From Actinospineispora eucalypti (lineage in GTDB: Bacteria; Actinomycetota; Actinomycetes; Mycobacteriales; Pseudonocardiaceae), in assembly GCA_014208095.1 (NCBI GenBank), contig JACHMT010000001.1, positions 806,001 to 870,000 of the forward strand: a stretch of DNA of 64,000 bases. The letters run 5' to 3'. The notes under the pieces were generated by a model that had not been told where the DNA came from, did no database searches, and was given only the letters and a program-made list of their open reading frames with translations. Both the position numbers and the translations under genes were made by a program. Positions 34,189-43,212 of the stretch are shown one piece after another (position 1 is the stretch's first letter; the number at the start of each line of letters is the position of its first letter).

Positions 34189-35679
34189 GTGGGTGACGTG
34201 TTCCCGCGCGTTCCGACCCCCCTGCTAAAGGTGACCGCGGCGACCGGGCCGGACCCGGGGGCGCCACGCGTCGTCACGCTCGACGAGCAGGGAAACCAGC
34301 GGGGCTGGCCCGCCGAGCCGGTGGCCAGCGAGTTGATCACCCTGCTCGGGGCCACCGGCAAGCCCGGTGAGCTGCATCGACTGCCGGACGGGAGTTGGCT
34401 GCTCGGCATCGGGGACGGCGCCGACGAGGGCGGACTGCGGCACGCCGGGGCGACCCTCTCCGCCGGCATGGGCGCCCGCGCGGACCGGACGGAAGCGTCT
34501 TCGGCGGAAGGGGTTTCGGACGCCGGACGGGCCTCGCTGGACGCCTCCGGGATGTCCGAGGCCGCCCGGGTGGCCCTGGCCGTCGGGCTGATCCTGGGCT
34601 CGCACCGGTTCAAGGTGACCCGGAAGCAGCCGCCGCCACCGGGTGAGGTGCTGCTGGTCGTGCCGGCCGGCGAGCTGGCGGCGGCCGGTGAGCAGCTGGC
34701 GCGGGCGAGCGCGCTCGCCGGGGCGACCGCGCTCGCCCGTGACCTGGCCAGTGCCCCCTCCGACGTGAAGAGCCCGACCTGGCTGGTGGAGACCGCCGCC
34801 GCGCTGGCCGAGGACGTGCCGGGCCTGGCCGCGTCGGTGCGCCCGCACGAGTGGCTGGTGGCCAACGGCTTCGGCGGCATGCTCGCCGTGGGTGGCGGGT
34901 CGTCCCGCCCGCCGGCGTTGTTGCGCCTCACCTGGACGCCCCCCGGTGCCACGAAGCACCTGGTCCTGGTGGGCAAGGGCATCACCTTCGACACCGGTGG
35001 CATCTCCATCAAACCGGCCGACGGCATGCACCTGATGCGCACCGACATGGCCGGCGGCGCGGCGGTGATCGGCGCGATGCTGGCCATCGCCCGGCTGGAG
35101 CTGCCGATCAAGGTGACCGGGCTGGTCCCGGCGGCGGAGAACCACGTGTCCGGCTCGGCCTACCGGCCGGGTGACGTGGTGCGGCACTACGACGGCCAGA
35201 CCACCGAGGTGACCAACACCGACGCCGAGGGCCGGATGGTGCTGGCCGACGCGATCGGCTACGCCGTTCGCGAGCTGGAGCCCGACCTGATCGTGGACGT
35301 GGCCACGCTGACCGGCGCCATGAAGGTGAGCCTGGGTTTGCGCACCGGCGGCCTGTTCGCCACCGACGACCCGCTGGCCGAGGCGTTGCTGGCGGCCGGG
35401 GAGCGCACCGGTGAGCAGCTGTGGCGGATGCCCCTGCTGGACCACGTCGCCGAGGAGGTGCCGTCGGACATCGCCGACCTGCGGCAGATTCCGAAGGGGC
35501 CGAGCGGCATCGGCGCGGCGCTGTTCCTGCGCGCGTTCACCGCCGGGCTGCCCTGGGCGCACCTGGACATCGCCGGCCCGGCGCGCTGCGAGAAGCCGTA
35601 CCGAGAGGTCGCCGCCGGGGCGACCGGTTTCGCCGCGCGCACGCTCACCGTGCTGGCCGAGGCGATGTCTGCCGGCTAG
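34189..35679 (+). CDS. Leucyl aminopeptidase, M17 family
   Basis: A 496-residue cytosolic aminopeptidase. The catalytic domain has all metal and active-site segments: VGKGITFDTGGISIKP (Lys, Asp), HLMRTDMAGGAAVIGAM, NTDAEGRMVLADA (the M17 signature) and ATLTGAMKVSLG. The N-terminal macro-like domain is about 180 residues. The start is GTG 34189. It releases N-terminal residues in peptide turnover. It occupies the place where mycobacteria carry the GlgM/GlgA gene beside glgC. Confidence 0.92.
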   Translation: MGDVFPRVPTPLLKVTAATGPDPGAPRVVTLDEQGNQRGWPAEPVASELITLLGATGKPGELHRLPDGSWLLGIGDGADEGGLRHAGATLSAGMGARADRTEASSAEGVSDAGRASLDASGMSEAARVALAVGLILGSHRFKVTRKQPPPPGEVLLVVPAGELAAAGEQLARASALAGATALARDLASAPSDVKSPTWLVETAAALAEDVPGLAASVRPHEWLVANGFGGMLAVGGGSSRPPALLRLTWTPPGATKHLVLVGKGITFDTGGISIKPADGMHLMRTDMAGGAAVIGAMLAIARLELPIKVTGLVPAAENHVSGSAYRPGDVVRHYDGQTTEVTNTDAEGRMVLADAIGYAVRELEPDLIVDVATLTGAMKVSLGLRTGGLFATDDPLAEALLAAGERTGEQLWRMPLLDHVAEEVPSDIADLRQIPKGPSGIGAALFLRAFTAGLPWAHLDIAGPARCEKPYREVAAGATGFAARTLTVLAEAMSAG

Positions 35680-35700
35680 GGTCGGCCGGGGGGTGAGCGG

Positions 35701-36924
35701 ATGCGGATGAACGCACCGGGCAACGTGCTGGGCATCGTGCTTGCCGGCGGTGAGGGGAAGCGGCTGTGGCCGCTCACCGCCGACCGGGCGAAACCGGCCG
35801 TGCCGTTCGGCGGCAACTACCGCCTTATCGACTTCGTGCTCTCCAACCTGGTCAACGCCGGGATGCACCGGATCTGCGTGCTCACCCAGTACAAGTCCCA
35901 CTCGCTGGACCGGCACATCTCCACCACCTGGCGTTTGTCCAGCGTGTTGGGCCAGTACATCACCCCGGTGCCGGCGCAGCAGCGGCTCGGCCGGCGCTGG
36001 TACACCGGTTCGGCGGACGCCATCTTCCAGAGCCTGAACCTGGTCTACGACGAGCGCCCGGACTACATCGCGGTGTTCGGCGCGGACCACGTGTACCGCA
36101 TGGACCCGTCGCAGATGCTGGAGCGCCACGTCACCAGCGGGGCCGGGGTCACCGTCGCCGGCATCCGGGTGCCCCGCACCGAGGCCAAGGGTTTCGGTTG
36201 CATCTCGGCGAACGCGGACGGGCGCATCGTCGACTTCCTGGAGAAACCTTCCGACCCGCCGGGCACCCCCGACGACCCGGACGTCACGTTCGCCTCGATG
36301 GGCAACTACCTGTTCTCCACCGACGTGCTGCTGGACGCGCTGCACGCGGACGCCGAGGACGCCGACTCCGACCACGACATGGGCGGCGACATCATCCCGC
36401 GCCTGGTGCGGGCGGGTGAGGCGGCGGTGTACGACTTCGCGGACAACGTGGTGCCCGGGGCCACCGACCGGGACATCGGCTACTGGCGCGACGTCGGGAC
36501 GCTGGACGCCTACTACGAGGCGCACGTTGACCTGGTGTCCGTGCACCCGATCTTCAACCTGTACAACGACAAGTGGCCGATCCGCACCGCCACGCCGCCC
36601 CTGCCGCCGGCCAAGTTCGTGGTGTCCGGTCGGGCCGAGGACTCCATCGTCGGTCCCGGCACGATCATCTCCGGCGGCCTGGTCACCCGCTCGGTGGTGA
36701 GCAACGGGGTACTGGTGGAGGCCGGCGCCGAGGTGTCCGACTCGGTCCTGCTGCCCGGGGTGCGCATCGGCAAGGGCGCGGAGGTGCGGCGGGCCATCCT
36801 GGACAAGAACGTGGTGGTGCCGGACGGCGCCCAACTGGGCGTTGACCTGGCCCTGGACCGCGCGCGCTACACCGTCAGCACCGGTGGTGTGGTGGTGCTG
36901 GGCAAGGGCGTCAGCGCCAGCTAG
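35701..36924 (+). CDS. glgC: Glucose-1-phosphate adenylyltransferase
   Basis: A 407-residue ADP-glucose pyrophosphorylase: [28 protein letters not shown] (nucleotide and allosteric region), YAVFGADH-type motif [20 protein letters not shown] and the C-terminal left-handed beta-helix ([20 protein letters not shown]). It makes ADP-glucose for glycogen and methylglucose polysaccharides. ATG 35701 or 35707 may start. No glycogen synthase gene is next to it. Confidence 0.95.
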   Translation: MRMNAPGNVLGIVLAGGEGKRLWPLTADRAKPAVPFGGNYRLIDFVLSNLVNAGMHRICVLTQYKSHSLDRHISTTWRLSSVLGQYITPVPAQQRLGRRWYTGSADAIFQSLNLVYDERPDYIAVFGADHVYRMDPSQMLERHVTSGAGVTVAGIRVPRTEAKGFGCISANADGRIVDFLEKPSDPPGTPDDPDVTFASMGNYLFSTDVLLDALHADAEDADSDHDMGGDIIPRLVRAGEAAVYDFADNVVPGATDRDIGYWRDVGTLDAYYEAHVDLVSVHPIFNLYNDKWPIRTATPPLPPAKFVVSGRAEDSIVGPGTIISGGLVTRSVVSNGVLVEAGAEVSDSVLLPGVRIGKGAEVRRAILDKNVVVPDGAQLGVDLALDRARYTVSTGGVVVLGKGVSAS

Positions 36925-37568
36925 AGCGCCTTGGCCGCGACCAGCAGCACCGAGTCCAACCCGGGCAGCGGCACCAGGCGCTCGTCCTCCCGGCAGGTCC
37001 GCGACACCTGGAGCAGCGCCCGTGCGTCCCGGTTGTTGCCGTAGGACTCCAGCTCCTCGTCGCCGAGCACGCCGCACAGGGCGACCACTCCGCCGGGCCG
37101 CAGCAGCCGGATGGCCGCCTCCAGGTAACGCGGGTACTCCATCGGCACCGCGTCCACGAAGACCAGGTCGTAGCCCCCGTCGGCCAGCCGGGGCAGCACG
37201 TCCAGCGCATGCCCGTTGATCAGGCGGAACCGGGAGCTCGGGTAACCGGCGGCGCGGAAGCAGGCGCGGGCGGCGCGCTGGTACTCCGACTCCAGGTCGA
37301 TCGAGGTCAGCACCCCGTCGGGGGCCATGCCGCGCAGCAGCCACAGCCCGCTCACCCCGGAGCCGGTGCCGATCTCCACCACCGTCCTGGCCCGCAGAGT
37401 GGTCGCCAGGAAGCGCAGCGTGGCCCCGTCGGTCGGCTCGATCGGCTCGCAGCCGAAGTCGACCCCGCGCACCCGGGCGTCCCGCAGCGGCTGGTCCTCG
37501 TCCAGGTAGTGATGGGCGAGCCCGGTTGCCGCGCCGGCGGGCGCGGTGGCGGGGCGAGGACCGATCAC
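36921..37568 (-). CDS. SAM-dependent O-methyltransferase (Rv1220c-like)
   Basis: A 215-residue class-I methyltransferase of the catechol/caffeoyl-CoA type: motif [20 protein letters not shown], the acidic ribose-binding [13 protein letters not shown] and metal/catalytic segment [19 protein letters not shown]. Start GTG 37568 (minus). It is convergent with glgC (4-bp overlap) and divergent from sigE, as Rv1220c is in M. tuberculosis. Substrate unknown. Confidence 0.88.
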   Translation of the reverse strand: MIGPRPATAPAGAATGLAHHYLDEDQPLRDARVRGVDFGCEPIEPTDGATLRFLATTLRARTVVEIGTGSGVSGLWLLRGMAPDGVLTSIDLESEYQRAARACFRAAGYPSSRFRLINGHALDVLPRLADGGYDLVFVDAVPMEYPRYLEAAIRLLRPGGVVALCGVLGDEELESYGNNRDARALLQVSRTCREDERLVPLPGLDSVLLVAAKAL

Positions 37569-37700
37569 CTGAGCGAGGTTACTGCTTAGACCTCCTCCGA
37601 TCGGGTATTGACGGCTCCGCGTCGAGGTTCTTAACCACCTCTCAGCATGAACTAACCTCCGCCTAACCGGCGTGGTCCAAGGTGGGAGGCAGCGAAAAAA

Positions 37701-37726
37701 GGAACAACGCGGGCTGCCGGGGAGTT
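37701..37726 (+). promoter_or_regulatory. Candidate ECF-type promoter before sigE
   Basis: GGAAC at 37701-37705 is followed, after 18 bp, by GTT at 37724-37726. This resembles the GGAAC/GTT pattern of actinobacterial ECF promoters read by SigE or SigH/SigR, so autoregulation of sigE is plausible. It lies 44 bp before the preferred ATG. Confidence 0.4.
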
Positions 37727-37769
37727 CATACTCCTAGGACAACCCGCCCAGGAGGTGCGAACCGTCGCC

Positions 37770-38399
37770 ATGGTCGACCGACCCAGCGCTCCGGCTGCCA
37801 ACCGGCCCAGCGCTCCCGCCGCGTTGCCGGACGCCGCGTCCAGCTGGACGCCGCCGAGCTGGGACGAGGTCGTCCGCGAGCACGCCGACCGCGTGTACCG
37901 GCTGGCCTACCGGCTGACCGGCAACGCCCACGACGCGGAGGACCTCACCCAGGAGACGTTCATCCGGGTGTTCCGCTCGCTGGCCTCGTATCAGCCGGGC
38001 ACCTTCGAGGGCTGGCTGCACCGCATCACCACGAACCTGTTCCTGGACATGGTGCGCCGGCGCGGCCGGCTGCGCATGGAGGGCCTGCCCGAGGACAGCG
38101 ACCGCATCCCCGGCGGCGGGCCGGAGCCCGAGCAGGTCTACTCGGAGACCCACCTGGACCCCGCCCTGCAGGCCGCGTTGGACGAGCTGGCGCCCGAGTT
38201 CCGGGCGGCCGTGGTGCTCTGTGACATTGAAGGCCTGTCATATGAGGAAATCGGCGCTACCCTCGGAGTAAAGCTAGGCACCGTGCGGAGCAGGATTCAC
38301 CGGGGCCGGGCGGCGCTGCGCGCGTCGCTGGAACGGCACCGGGAGCTGCGCGGCGACGGGGCAAGCTCAGCGGAGTCGCTGCAAGCCGTGGGAGGTTAG
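37770..38399 (+). CDS. sigE: ECF RNA polymerase sigma factor SigE
   Basis: A 209-residue group-4 sigma factor. Region 2: [20 protein letters not shown] then TFIRVFRSL and [18 protein letters not shown]. Region 4: [20 protein letters not shown] followed by [20 protein letters not shown]. Context (anti-sigma rseA, htrA, tatB downstream, O-methyltransferase upstream) equals the mycobacterial sigE locus for surface and heat stress. ATG 37770 is chosen; the purine-rich CAGGAGG is 14 bp upstream, rather far, and GTG 37755 overlaps that site, so the start is uncertain. Confidence 0.93.
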   Translation: MVDRPSAPAANRPSAPAALPDAASSWTPPSWDEVVREHADRVYRLAYRLTGNAHDAEDLTQETFIRVFRSLASYQPGTFEGWLHRITTNLFLDMVRRRGRLRMEGLPEDSDRIPGGGPEPEQVYSETHLDPALQAALDELAPEFRAAVVLCDIEGLSYEEIGATLGVKLGTVRSRIHRGRAALRASLERHRELRGDGASSAESLQAVGG

Positions 38400-38402
38400 T
38401 GC

Positions 38403-39062
38403 ATGACCGAGCTCCGGGCGCGGCACGTGGCGCGGCCGGCGTGGGGCGGGAACGGTGGTAGCCACCTCGCCCTCGACGCCATCGTGGCCTACGTCGACGA
38501 GGAGCTGACGCCGGGCGCACGCCGACGGGCATTGGAACACCTGGCCCGATGCACGGACTGCGCATCCGAGGTGGTGGCCCAGACCCAGGCCCGGTGGCTG
38601 TTGCGCGCCTCGGCGGCCCCCAGCCTGCCGTCCTCCCTGCTCTCCAGCCTGCGCGCGATCCCGCAGGAGACCGAGCTGCCCGAACCGCCCGCCGGCCTGG
38701 CAGTCGGGCCGGACGGCGAGCTGGTCTCCGTGCTTCGCCCCGCCCGGTCCAAGGCCGCGCCCGAGCGCGTCGACCGGCGGGCCGTGTTCGGCTTCGACCG
38801 CCGGGTGCTGCTCGGCGCGGGCGCCGCCATGTCCGGTCTTGCGCTCAGCGCGCTGGCCGTCGCGGGCGACGCCGACCCGGGCACCGCCACGCCGGTCGCC
38901 TCGCTGAACGGCGGCGGCCCCACGACCCCGGCGTCCACCGTGTGGGCGCGGCACGAGCACGCCCCCCGGTACGACAGCTCCATGGTCAACGCCGTCGGGC
39001 TGCCCTCGGTGGCCGGCAAGCCGGACCCGGTCGAGGCAGCGATCCTCCGCCCGGGAAAGTAG
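38403..39062 (+). CDS. rseA: Anti-sigma-E factor RseA
   Basis: A 219-residue zinc anti-sigma protein. The ZAS motif H-x3-C-x2-C is visible in LEHLARCTDCASEV, preceded by the conserved AIVAYVDEELTPGARRRA. A hydrophobic segment VLLGAGAAMSGLALSALAVAG (about 133-153) follows and may anchor the protein, with about 65 residues beyond it. ATG 38403 is 3 bp after sigE. It should hold SigE inactive until a stress or redox/proteolytic signal. Confidence 0.9.
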   Translation: MTELRARHVARPAWGGNGGSHLALDAIVAYVDEELTPGARRRALEHLARCTDCASEVVAQTQARWLLRASAAPSLPSSLLSSLRAIPQETELPEPPAGLAVGPDGELVSVLRPARSKAAPERVDRRAVFGFDRRVLLGAGAAMSGLALSALAVAGDADPGTATPVASLNGGGPTTPASTVWARHEHAPRYDSSMVNAVGLPSVAGKPDPVEAAILRPGK

Positions 39063-39106
39063 TCCCCTGACAGGGGTTTCACTCGGCACAGGGCAAGCTG
39101 ATCTGG

Positions 39107-40630
39107 ATGACTGAGACGCAGACCGAGTCGAGCGGCGGAAAGCCGGATGGCGGCGAGCCGCCCCGGCTCGGTCCGCGCCCGTTGGACCGTCCCTCGGTGG
39201 ACGCGGACAGCGCCGAGCGGTTCGGTCGCCCGTCGGGCGTCGGCGGCTCGTTCGCGCCGGTCCCGAAGCAGGGTGCGGCCGCCGCGCTGGCCGACACCCG
39301 GCTGACCCCGCCGCCGCACCACGCCCTGGTCAGTGCCTTCGGCCGGCCCGAGAGCGGGTCGACGGGCACCGGTGGCCTGCAGCGCCCGCCGGACGGCGGG
39401 CCGCGCTCGGACGAGCCGGACCCGTTCTGGGAGGGCGGCACACGCGACCCGTGGCGGGATCCCGAGGCTTCCGTGCGGCTGGGGCCGCCGGCGGTGAACG
39501 GTGAGCCCAAGCAGCGCCCGACGCTGCCCGAGGGCGCCCGGCTGAGCGTGCGCGAGCTGGTTTTCGGCAACCGGGTGAAGCCCACCGCGCTGGCCGTGCT
39601 CGGGGTGATCGCGCTGCTCGTCGGCGCGGTCGGCGGGCTGGTCGGCAAGGCGATCAGCGACAGCTCCTCGGCACTGACCGACCCGAGCGCCACGCTCTCC
39701 TCCGCCGAACCGGGCAAGGAGCGCCCGCCGGGCTCGGTGGCCGGCATCGCCGGCCGGGTGCTCCCGGCCGTGGTGTCGCTGCAGATCCGGGTGGGCGACC
39801 AGGGCGGCAACGGTTCCGGGGTGATGATCGACCCGGGCGGCTACATCCTGACCAACAACCACGTGGTCGCGCCGGCCGCCGGGGTGGCCGGGGCCAAGGT
39901 GGAGGCGGTCTTCCACGACGGCACCCGGGTGGCCGGCCGGATCGTCGGCCGGGACCCGAAGACCGACATCGCCGTGGTGAAGGTGAACGTGCCGAACCCC
40001 ACGGTGATCGCGCTGGGCAGCTCGGCGCAGCTCGCGGTCGGCGACGAGGTGATCGCCATCGGCTCGCCGCTCGGCCTGGAGAGCACGGTCACCAACGGAA
40101 TCGTGAGCGCGCTGAACCGGGCGGTCCGGCTGTCCGGTGAGGGCTCGGACACCAACGCGGTGATCGACGCCATCCAGACCGACGCGGCGATCAACCCCGG
40201 CAACTCGGGCGGCCCGCTGGTGGACTCCACCGGCGCACTGGTCGGGCTGAACACGGCGATCCGCACCGACGGCGGCGGTTCGATCGGGCTCGGTTTCGCC
40301 ATCCCGATCGACTACGCGCGCAGCATCGCGGAGAAGCTCATCCAGGGCGGCGTGGTCAAGCACACGGAGCTGGGCATCAACGCGGCCAAGCCGGTCACCG
40401 ACGGCAGCATCGACGGTGCTGAGGTGAAGAACGTGCGGCCGGGCAGCTCGGGCAGCGAGGCGGGTATTCTCGAGCAGGATGTGATCGTGAAGGTCGGCGA
40501 CCGACCGATCCGTTCGGCGAACGAGCTGTACGTGGCGATCCAGGAGCACGGGATCGGCGAACGGGTGCCGATCCAGCTGATCCGGCAGGGTCGGCCGCTG
40601 ACCGTGACCGCCACGCTGCGGTCCGACTGA
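39107..40630 (+). CDS. htrA: HtrA/DegP-type membrane serine protease
   Basis: A 507-residue protein. A disordered cytoplasmic N-terminus (about 1-150), one TM helix (TALAVLGVIALLVGAVGGLVG), then an extracytoplasmic trypsin-like domain with His in ILTNNHVVAPA, Asp in DPKTDIAVVKV and Ser in NPGNSGGPL, then one PDZ domain (about 410-500; VKNVRPGSSGSEAGILEQDV). It degrades or refolds damaged envelope proteins and is part of the SigE regulon locus. ATG 39107. Confidence 0.94.
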   Translation: MTETQTESSGGKPDGGEPPRLGPRPLDRPSVDADSAERFGRPSGVGGSFAPVPKQGAAAALADTRLTPPPHHALVSAFGRPESGSTGTGGLQRPPDGGPRSDEPDPFWEGGTRDPWRDPEASVRLGPPAVNGEPKQRPTLPEGARLSVRELVFGNRVKPTALAVLGVIALLVGAVGGLVGKAISDSSSALTDPSATLSSAEPGKERPPGSVAGIAGRVLPAVVSLQIRVGDQGGNGSGVMIDPGGYILTNNHVVAPAAGVAGAKVEAVFHDGTRVAGRIVGRDPKTDIAVVKVNVPNPTVIALGSSAQLAVGDEVIAIGSPLGLESTVTNGIVSALNRAVRLSGEGSDTNAVIDAIQTDAAINPGNSGGPLVDSTGALVGLNTAIRTDGGGSIGLGFAIPIDYARSIAEKLIQGGVVKHTELGINAAKPVTDGSIDGAEVKNVRPGSSGSEAGILEQDVIVKVGDRPIRSANELYVAIQEHGIGERVPIQLIRQGRPLTVTATLRSD

Positions 40631-40651
40631 TTCACTCGAGCGGAGGCCGGG

Positions 40652-41029
40652 GTGTTCGACAGCGTGGGCTGGGGCGAGATCCTGGTGCTGCTCGTCGCCG
40701 GCCTTTTCATCCTGGGGCCGGAGCGCCTGCCCGAGGCCGCCGCCTGGCTGGGCAAGACCATCCGCCAGGTCAAGGACTTCGCCACCGGTGCCCGTGACCA
40801 GCTGCGCAGCGAGATCGGCCCCGAGTTCGACGAGCTGCGCAAGCCGCTGGACGACCTGCGCCAGCCGCTGCAAGAGCTGCGCGGCCTGCGCGATCCCAAG
40901 CGGGCCATGATGCGCTCCCTGCTCGACGACCAGCCCACCAAACCCCAGTCCGCCAGCCCGACCCCGCCACCCCCATCCCGCGCGCTGGCCCCCAACGAGC
41001 GGCCCCCGATCGACCCCGACGCCACCTGA
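40652..41029 (+). CDS. tatB: Sec-independent translocase subunit TatB
   Basis: A 125-residue TatB: a very short N-terminal TM ([20 protein letters not shown]) with the conserved Glu and Gly-Pro hinge, an amphipathic helix ([19 protein letters not shown]) and a longer charged/Pro-rich tail, which distinguishes it from TatA. It recruits twin-arginine precursors with TatC. GTG 40652 is preceded by GGAGG. Its location behind htrA matches Rv1224. Confidence 0.92.
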   Translation: MFDSVGWGEILVLLVAGLFILGPERLPEAAAWLGKTIRQVKDFATGARDQLRSEIGPEFDELRKPLDDLRQPLQELRGLRDPKRAMMRSLLDDQPTKPQSASPTPPPPSRALAPNERPPIDPDAT

Positions 41030-41080
41030 TCTCCCGTCGTGGCCCGGCCCGATGCGCGCATCGCATTAATCTGGACATCA

Positions 41081-41105
41081 TATAACCAGGATTGCTAGCA
41101 TCCTG
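41081..41105. promoter_or_regulatory. -10 element with overlapping palindrome before the Rrf2 gene
   Basis: TATAAC (41081-41086) is a likely -10 box. Directly after it, 41087-41105 (CAGGAT-N7-ATCCTG) is a palindrome that would cover the transcription start, ending 3 bp before the Rrf2 ATG. Autorepression by the Rrf2 protein is inferred from this placement. Confidence 0.5.
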
Positions 41106-41108
41106 ATT

Positions 41109-41591
41109 ATGCGGATGAGCGAAGGGGTCGAGTGGGCGCTGCACAGCCTGCTCACCCTGGCCTGGCTGGGGGATGACCAGCCGGTGCCCACCGCCCGCTT
41201 CGCGTCCGGCCACGACCTGCCCAAGGCGTACCTGAACAAACAGCTGCAGGCGCTGGTGCGGGCCGGCCTGCTCACCTCCACGCCCGGCGCGCGCGGCGGT
41301 TACGTCCTCGCCCGCCCGCCGGAGAAGATCACGTTGATGGACGTGGTGACCGCGATCGAGGGGTCGGAGCGCGCGTTCCGGTGCGCCGACATCCGCCGGC
41401 GCGGCCCGGGCGCCACGGCGCCGGCCCGCGAGTACGCCGAACCGTGCGCCATCGACAGCGCGATGCGCCGGGCCGAGCTGGCCTGGCGCCGTGAACTGGC
41501 CGCGCAGACCATCGCCGACATCCGCGCCGCCGCCGACGCGCACGCGCCGAACGCGGCCGAGCGGGTGCGCCGCTGGCACGGCCGGGACTGA
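41109..41591 (+). CDS. Rrf2 family transcriptional regulator
   Basis: A 160-residue Rrf2 protein: N-terminal winged helix (EGVEWALHSLLTLAWL, FASGHDLPKAYLNKQLQALVRAGLL, TPGARGGYVLARPPEKITLMDV). The usual three Cys ligands of an Fe-S cluster are not in a CX-CX pattern; only two Cys (in FRCADIRR and EPCAID) are in the expected loop, so cluster binding is possible but doubtful. It precedes a flavoprotein oxidoreductase by 44 bp and most likely controls it. Confidence 0.87.
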   Translation: MRMSEGVEWALHSLLTLAWLGDDQPVPTARFASGHDLPKAYLNKQLQALVRAGLLTSTPGARGGYVLARPPEKITLMDVVTAIEGSERAFRCADIRRRGPGATAPAREYAEPCAIDSAMRRAELAWRRELAAQTIADIRAAADAHAPNAAERVRRWHGRD

Positions 41592-41635
41592 AACCTGATG
41601 AACACGACGGAAGCACACGACTAGGGAGAATCTGG

Positions 41636-42868
41636 ATGTCTAATGTCCTGATTATTGGTGGCGGCTTCGCCGGGGTGTGGAGCGCGGCGGCGGCCGTCCG
41701 GCTGCGGGAGTCCGCCGGGGTGAGCGAGCGGGACCTGTCGGTGACGCTGGTCAGCGCCGGCGACGACATGGTCATCCGGCCCCGGCTCTACCAGGCCGAA
41801 CCGGAGAAGATGCGGGTGTCGCTGGACCGCGTGCTGGGCCCGCTGGGGGTGCGCAGGGTGGCCGCCACGGTGACCGGGGTGGACACCGGGCGCCGGGAGG
41901 TCACCGCCGTCGGCCGCGACGGCCGGCCCACCGCGATCGGCTACGACCGGCTGGTGCTGGCCACCGGCAGCCAGCTGGTGCGCCCCGAACTGCCGGGCGC
42001 CGAGCACCTGCACAACGTGGACACCATGCCCGCCGCTGCCGCACTGGACGCCCACCTGCACCGGTTGCCGACCCGCCCGGACGCGCCCGGCCGGTTCACC
42101 GCCGCGGTGGTCGGCGCCGGGTTCACCGGGTTGGAGATCGCCACCGAGCTGGTGGACCGGCTGCGGGTCATCGCCCGGCCGCACGGTGCCGAGGACCAGG
42201 TGCGGGTGGTGCTGGTGGAGCGCGCGGACGCGGTCGGCCCCGAGCTCGGCGCCGGCCCCCGGCCGGACATCACCAAGGCCCTGGACGCCCTGGGCGTGGA
42301 GCCCCGGGTGGGCGTGAGCGTGACCGAGGTGCGCGCCGACGGCGTGCGCCTGACCGACGGCACCGACCTGGCCGCCGACACCGTGGTGTGGACGGCCGGC
42401 ATGCTGGCCAGTCCGCTGACCGCCGACATCCCCGCCGGGCGCGACCGGCTGGGCCGGCTGGACGTGGACGAGTACCTGCGGGTGGCTGGCGTGCCCGGGG
42501 TCTACGCGGCCGGCGACACCGCCGCCGCCCGCGCCGAGGAGGGCCACTTCGTGACCCAGAGCTGCCAGCACGCCGGGCAGCTGGGCAAGCTGGCCGGGCA
42601 CAACGTGGCCGCCGAGCTGCTCGGCGTGGACCTGGAGGCGTTCGACCCGATCCCGTACGTGACCTGCCTGGACCTGGGCTCGGCCGGCGCGGTGTTCAGC
42701 ACCGGCTGGGAGCGCACGGTGGAGTCCACCGGCGAGACCGCCAAGGCGCGCAAGCGCATGATCAACGAAGTGGTCATCTACCCGCCGGTGGACGACCCGG
42801 AGGAGACGCTGCGGCGCGCCGACTTCCGTATTTCGCACCGTGATCTGCTGGAGCCTCAGGCAAGCTGA
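41636..42868 (+). CDS. NAD(P)/FAD-dependent oxidoreductase, NDH-2-like
   Basis: A 410-residue pyridine-nucleotide disulfide-oxidoreductase-fold flavoprotein. FAD site: VLIIGGGFAGVWSAAAAVRL at the N-terminus and GVYAAGDTAAARAEEG near 290. NAD site: AAVVGAGFTGLEIATELVDR. Resembles type-II NADH dehydrogenases, though the C-terminal membrane-anchoring helix is weak. Probably oxidises NADH with quinone or another acceptor. ATG 41636 after AGGGAG. Likely under control of the Rrf2 gene upstream. Confidence 0.87.
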   Translation: MSNVLIIGGGFAGVWSAAAAVRLRESAGVSERDLSVTLVSAGDDMVIRPRLYQAEPEKMRVSLDRVLGPLGVRRVAATVTGVDTGRREVTAVGRDGRPTAIGYDRLVLATGSQLVRPELPGAEHLHNVDTMPAAAALDAHLHRLPTRPDAPGRFTAAVVGAGFTGLEIATELVDRLRVIARPHGAEDQVRVVLVERADAVGPELGAGPRPDITKALDALGVEPRVGVSVTEVRADGVRLTDGTDLAADTVVWTAGMLASPLTADIPAGRDRLGRLDVDEYLRVAGVPGVYAAGDTAAARAEEGHFVTQSCQHAGQLGKLAGHNVAAELLGVDLEAFDPIPYVTCLDLGSAGAVFSTGWERTVESTGETAKARKRMINEVVIYPPVDDPEETLRRADFRISHRDLLEPQAS

Positions 42869-42873
42869 GGGCT

Positions 42874-43212
42874 ATGACCCCTTCACTGGACGGGCGCAGT
42901 TTCGCCGCCGTGGGCGACACGGTCGAGGGCGAGGTGGGCGAGGGAACGGTGTTCGCCTACCACGAGAACGACGGTGAGATCTGGGCGCACTACTCGGGTG
43001 GTGCGGTCCGGCGCGGGTACCTGGTCGGTACCCGCGCCGGTGATCGCCTGGACTTTCGCTACTCCCAGCTCAACGCCCGGGGCGAGACCTCCAGCGGGCA
43101 CTGCGTCTCCTCGGTCAGCCAGCTCGCCGACGGCCGGCTGCGGATGGACGAGACCTGGGAGTGGGAGTCCCGCCCCGGCGCCGGCACCAGCGCCGTCGAA
43201 GAGATCACCTGA
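42874..43212 (+). CDS. Small beta-barrel protein of a family often misnamed n-acetylglutamate synthase
   Basis: A 112-residue protein with the family pattern GEVGEGTVFAYHENDGEIWA, YSGGAVRRGYLVGT, LDFRYSQLNARGE and WEWESRPGAGTSAVEE. It is lipocalin-like by pattern, lacks any acetyltransferase motif, and database names calling such proteins N-acetylglutamate synthase look wrong. It starts 5 bp after the flavoprotein gene. Function unknown. Its end overlaps the convergent amidase gene by 8 bp. Confidence 0.78.
   Translation: MTPSLDGRSFAAVGDTVEGEVGEGTVFAYHENDGEIWAHYSGGAVRRGYLVGTRAGDRLDFRYSQLNARGETSSGHCVSSVSQLADGRLRMDETWEWESRPGAGTSAVEEIT

Noticed and set aside
34225-37344. A 1,039-codon open frame on the minus strand
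   Set aside because: It runs antisense to leucyl aminopeptidase and glgC, is dominated by Arg, His, Gly and Pro, and has no homology pattern; high-GC shadow.
42874-43212. N-acetylglutamate synthase
   Set aside because: The name commonly attached to this family is not supported: no acetyl-CoA-binding motif in 112 residues.
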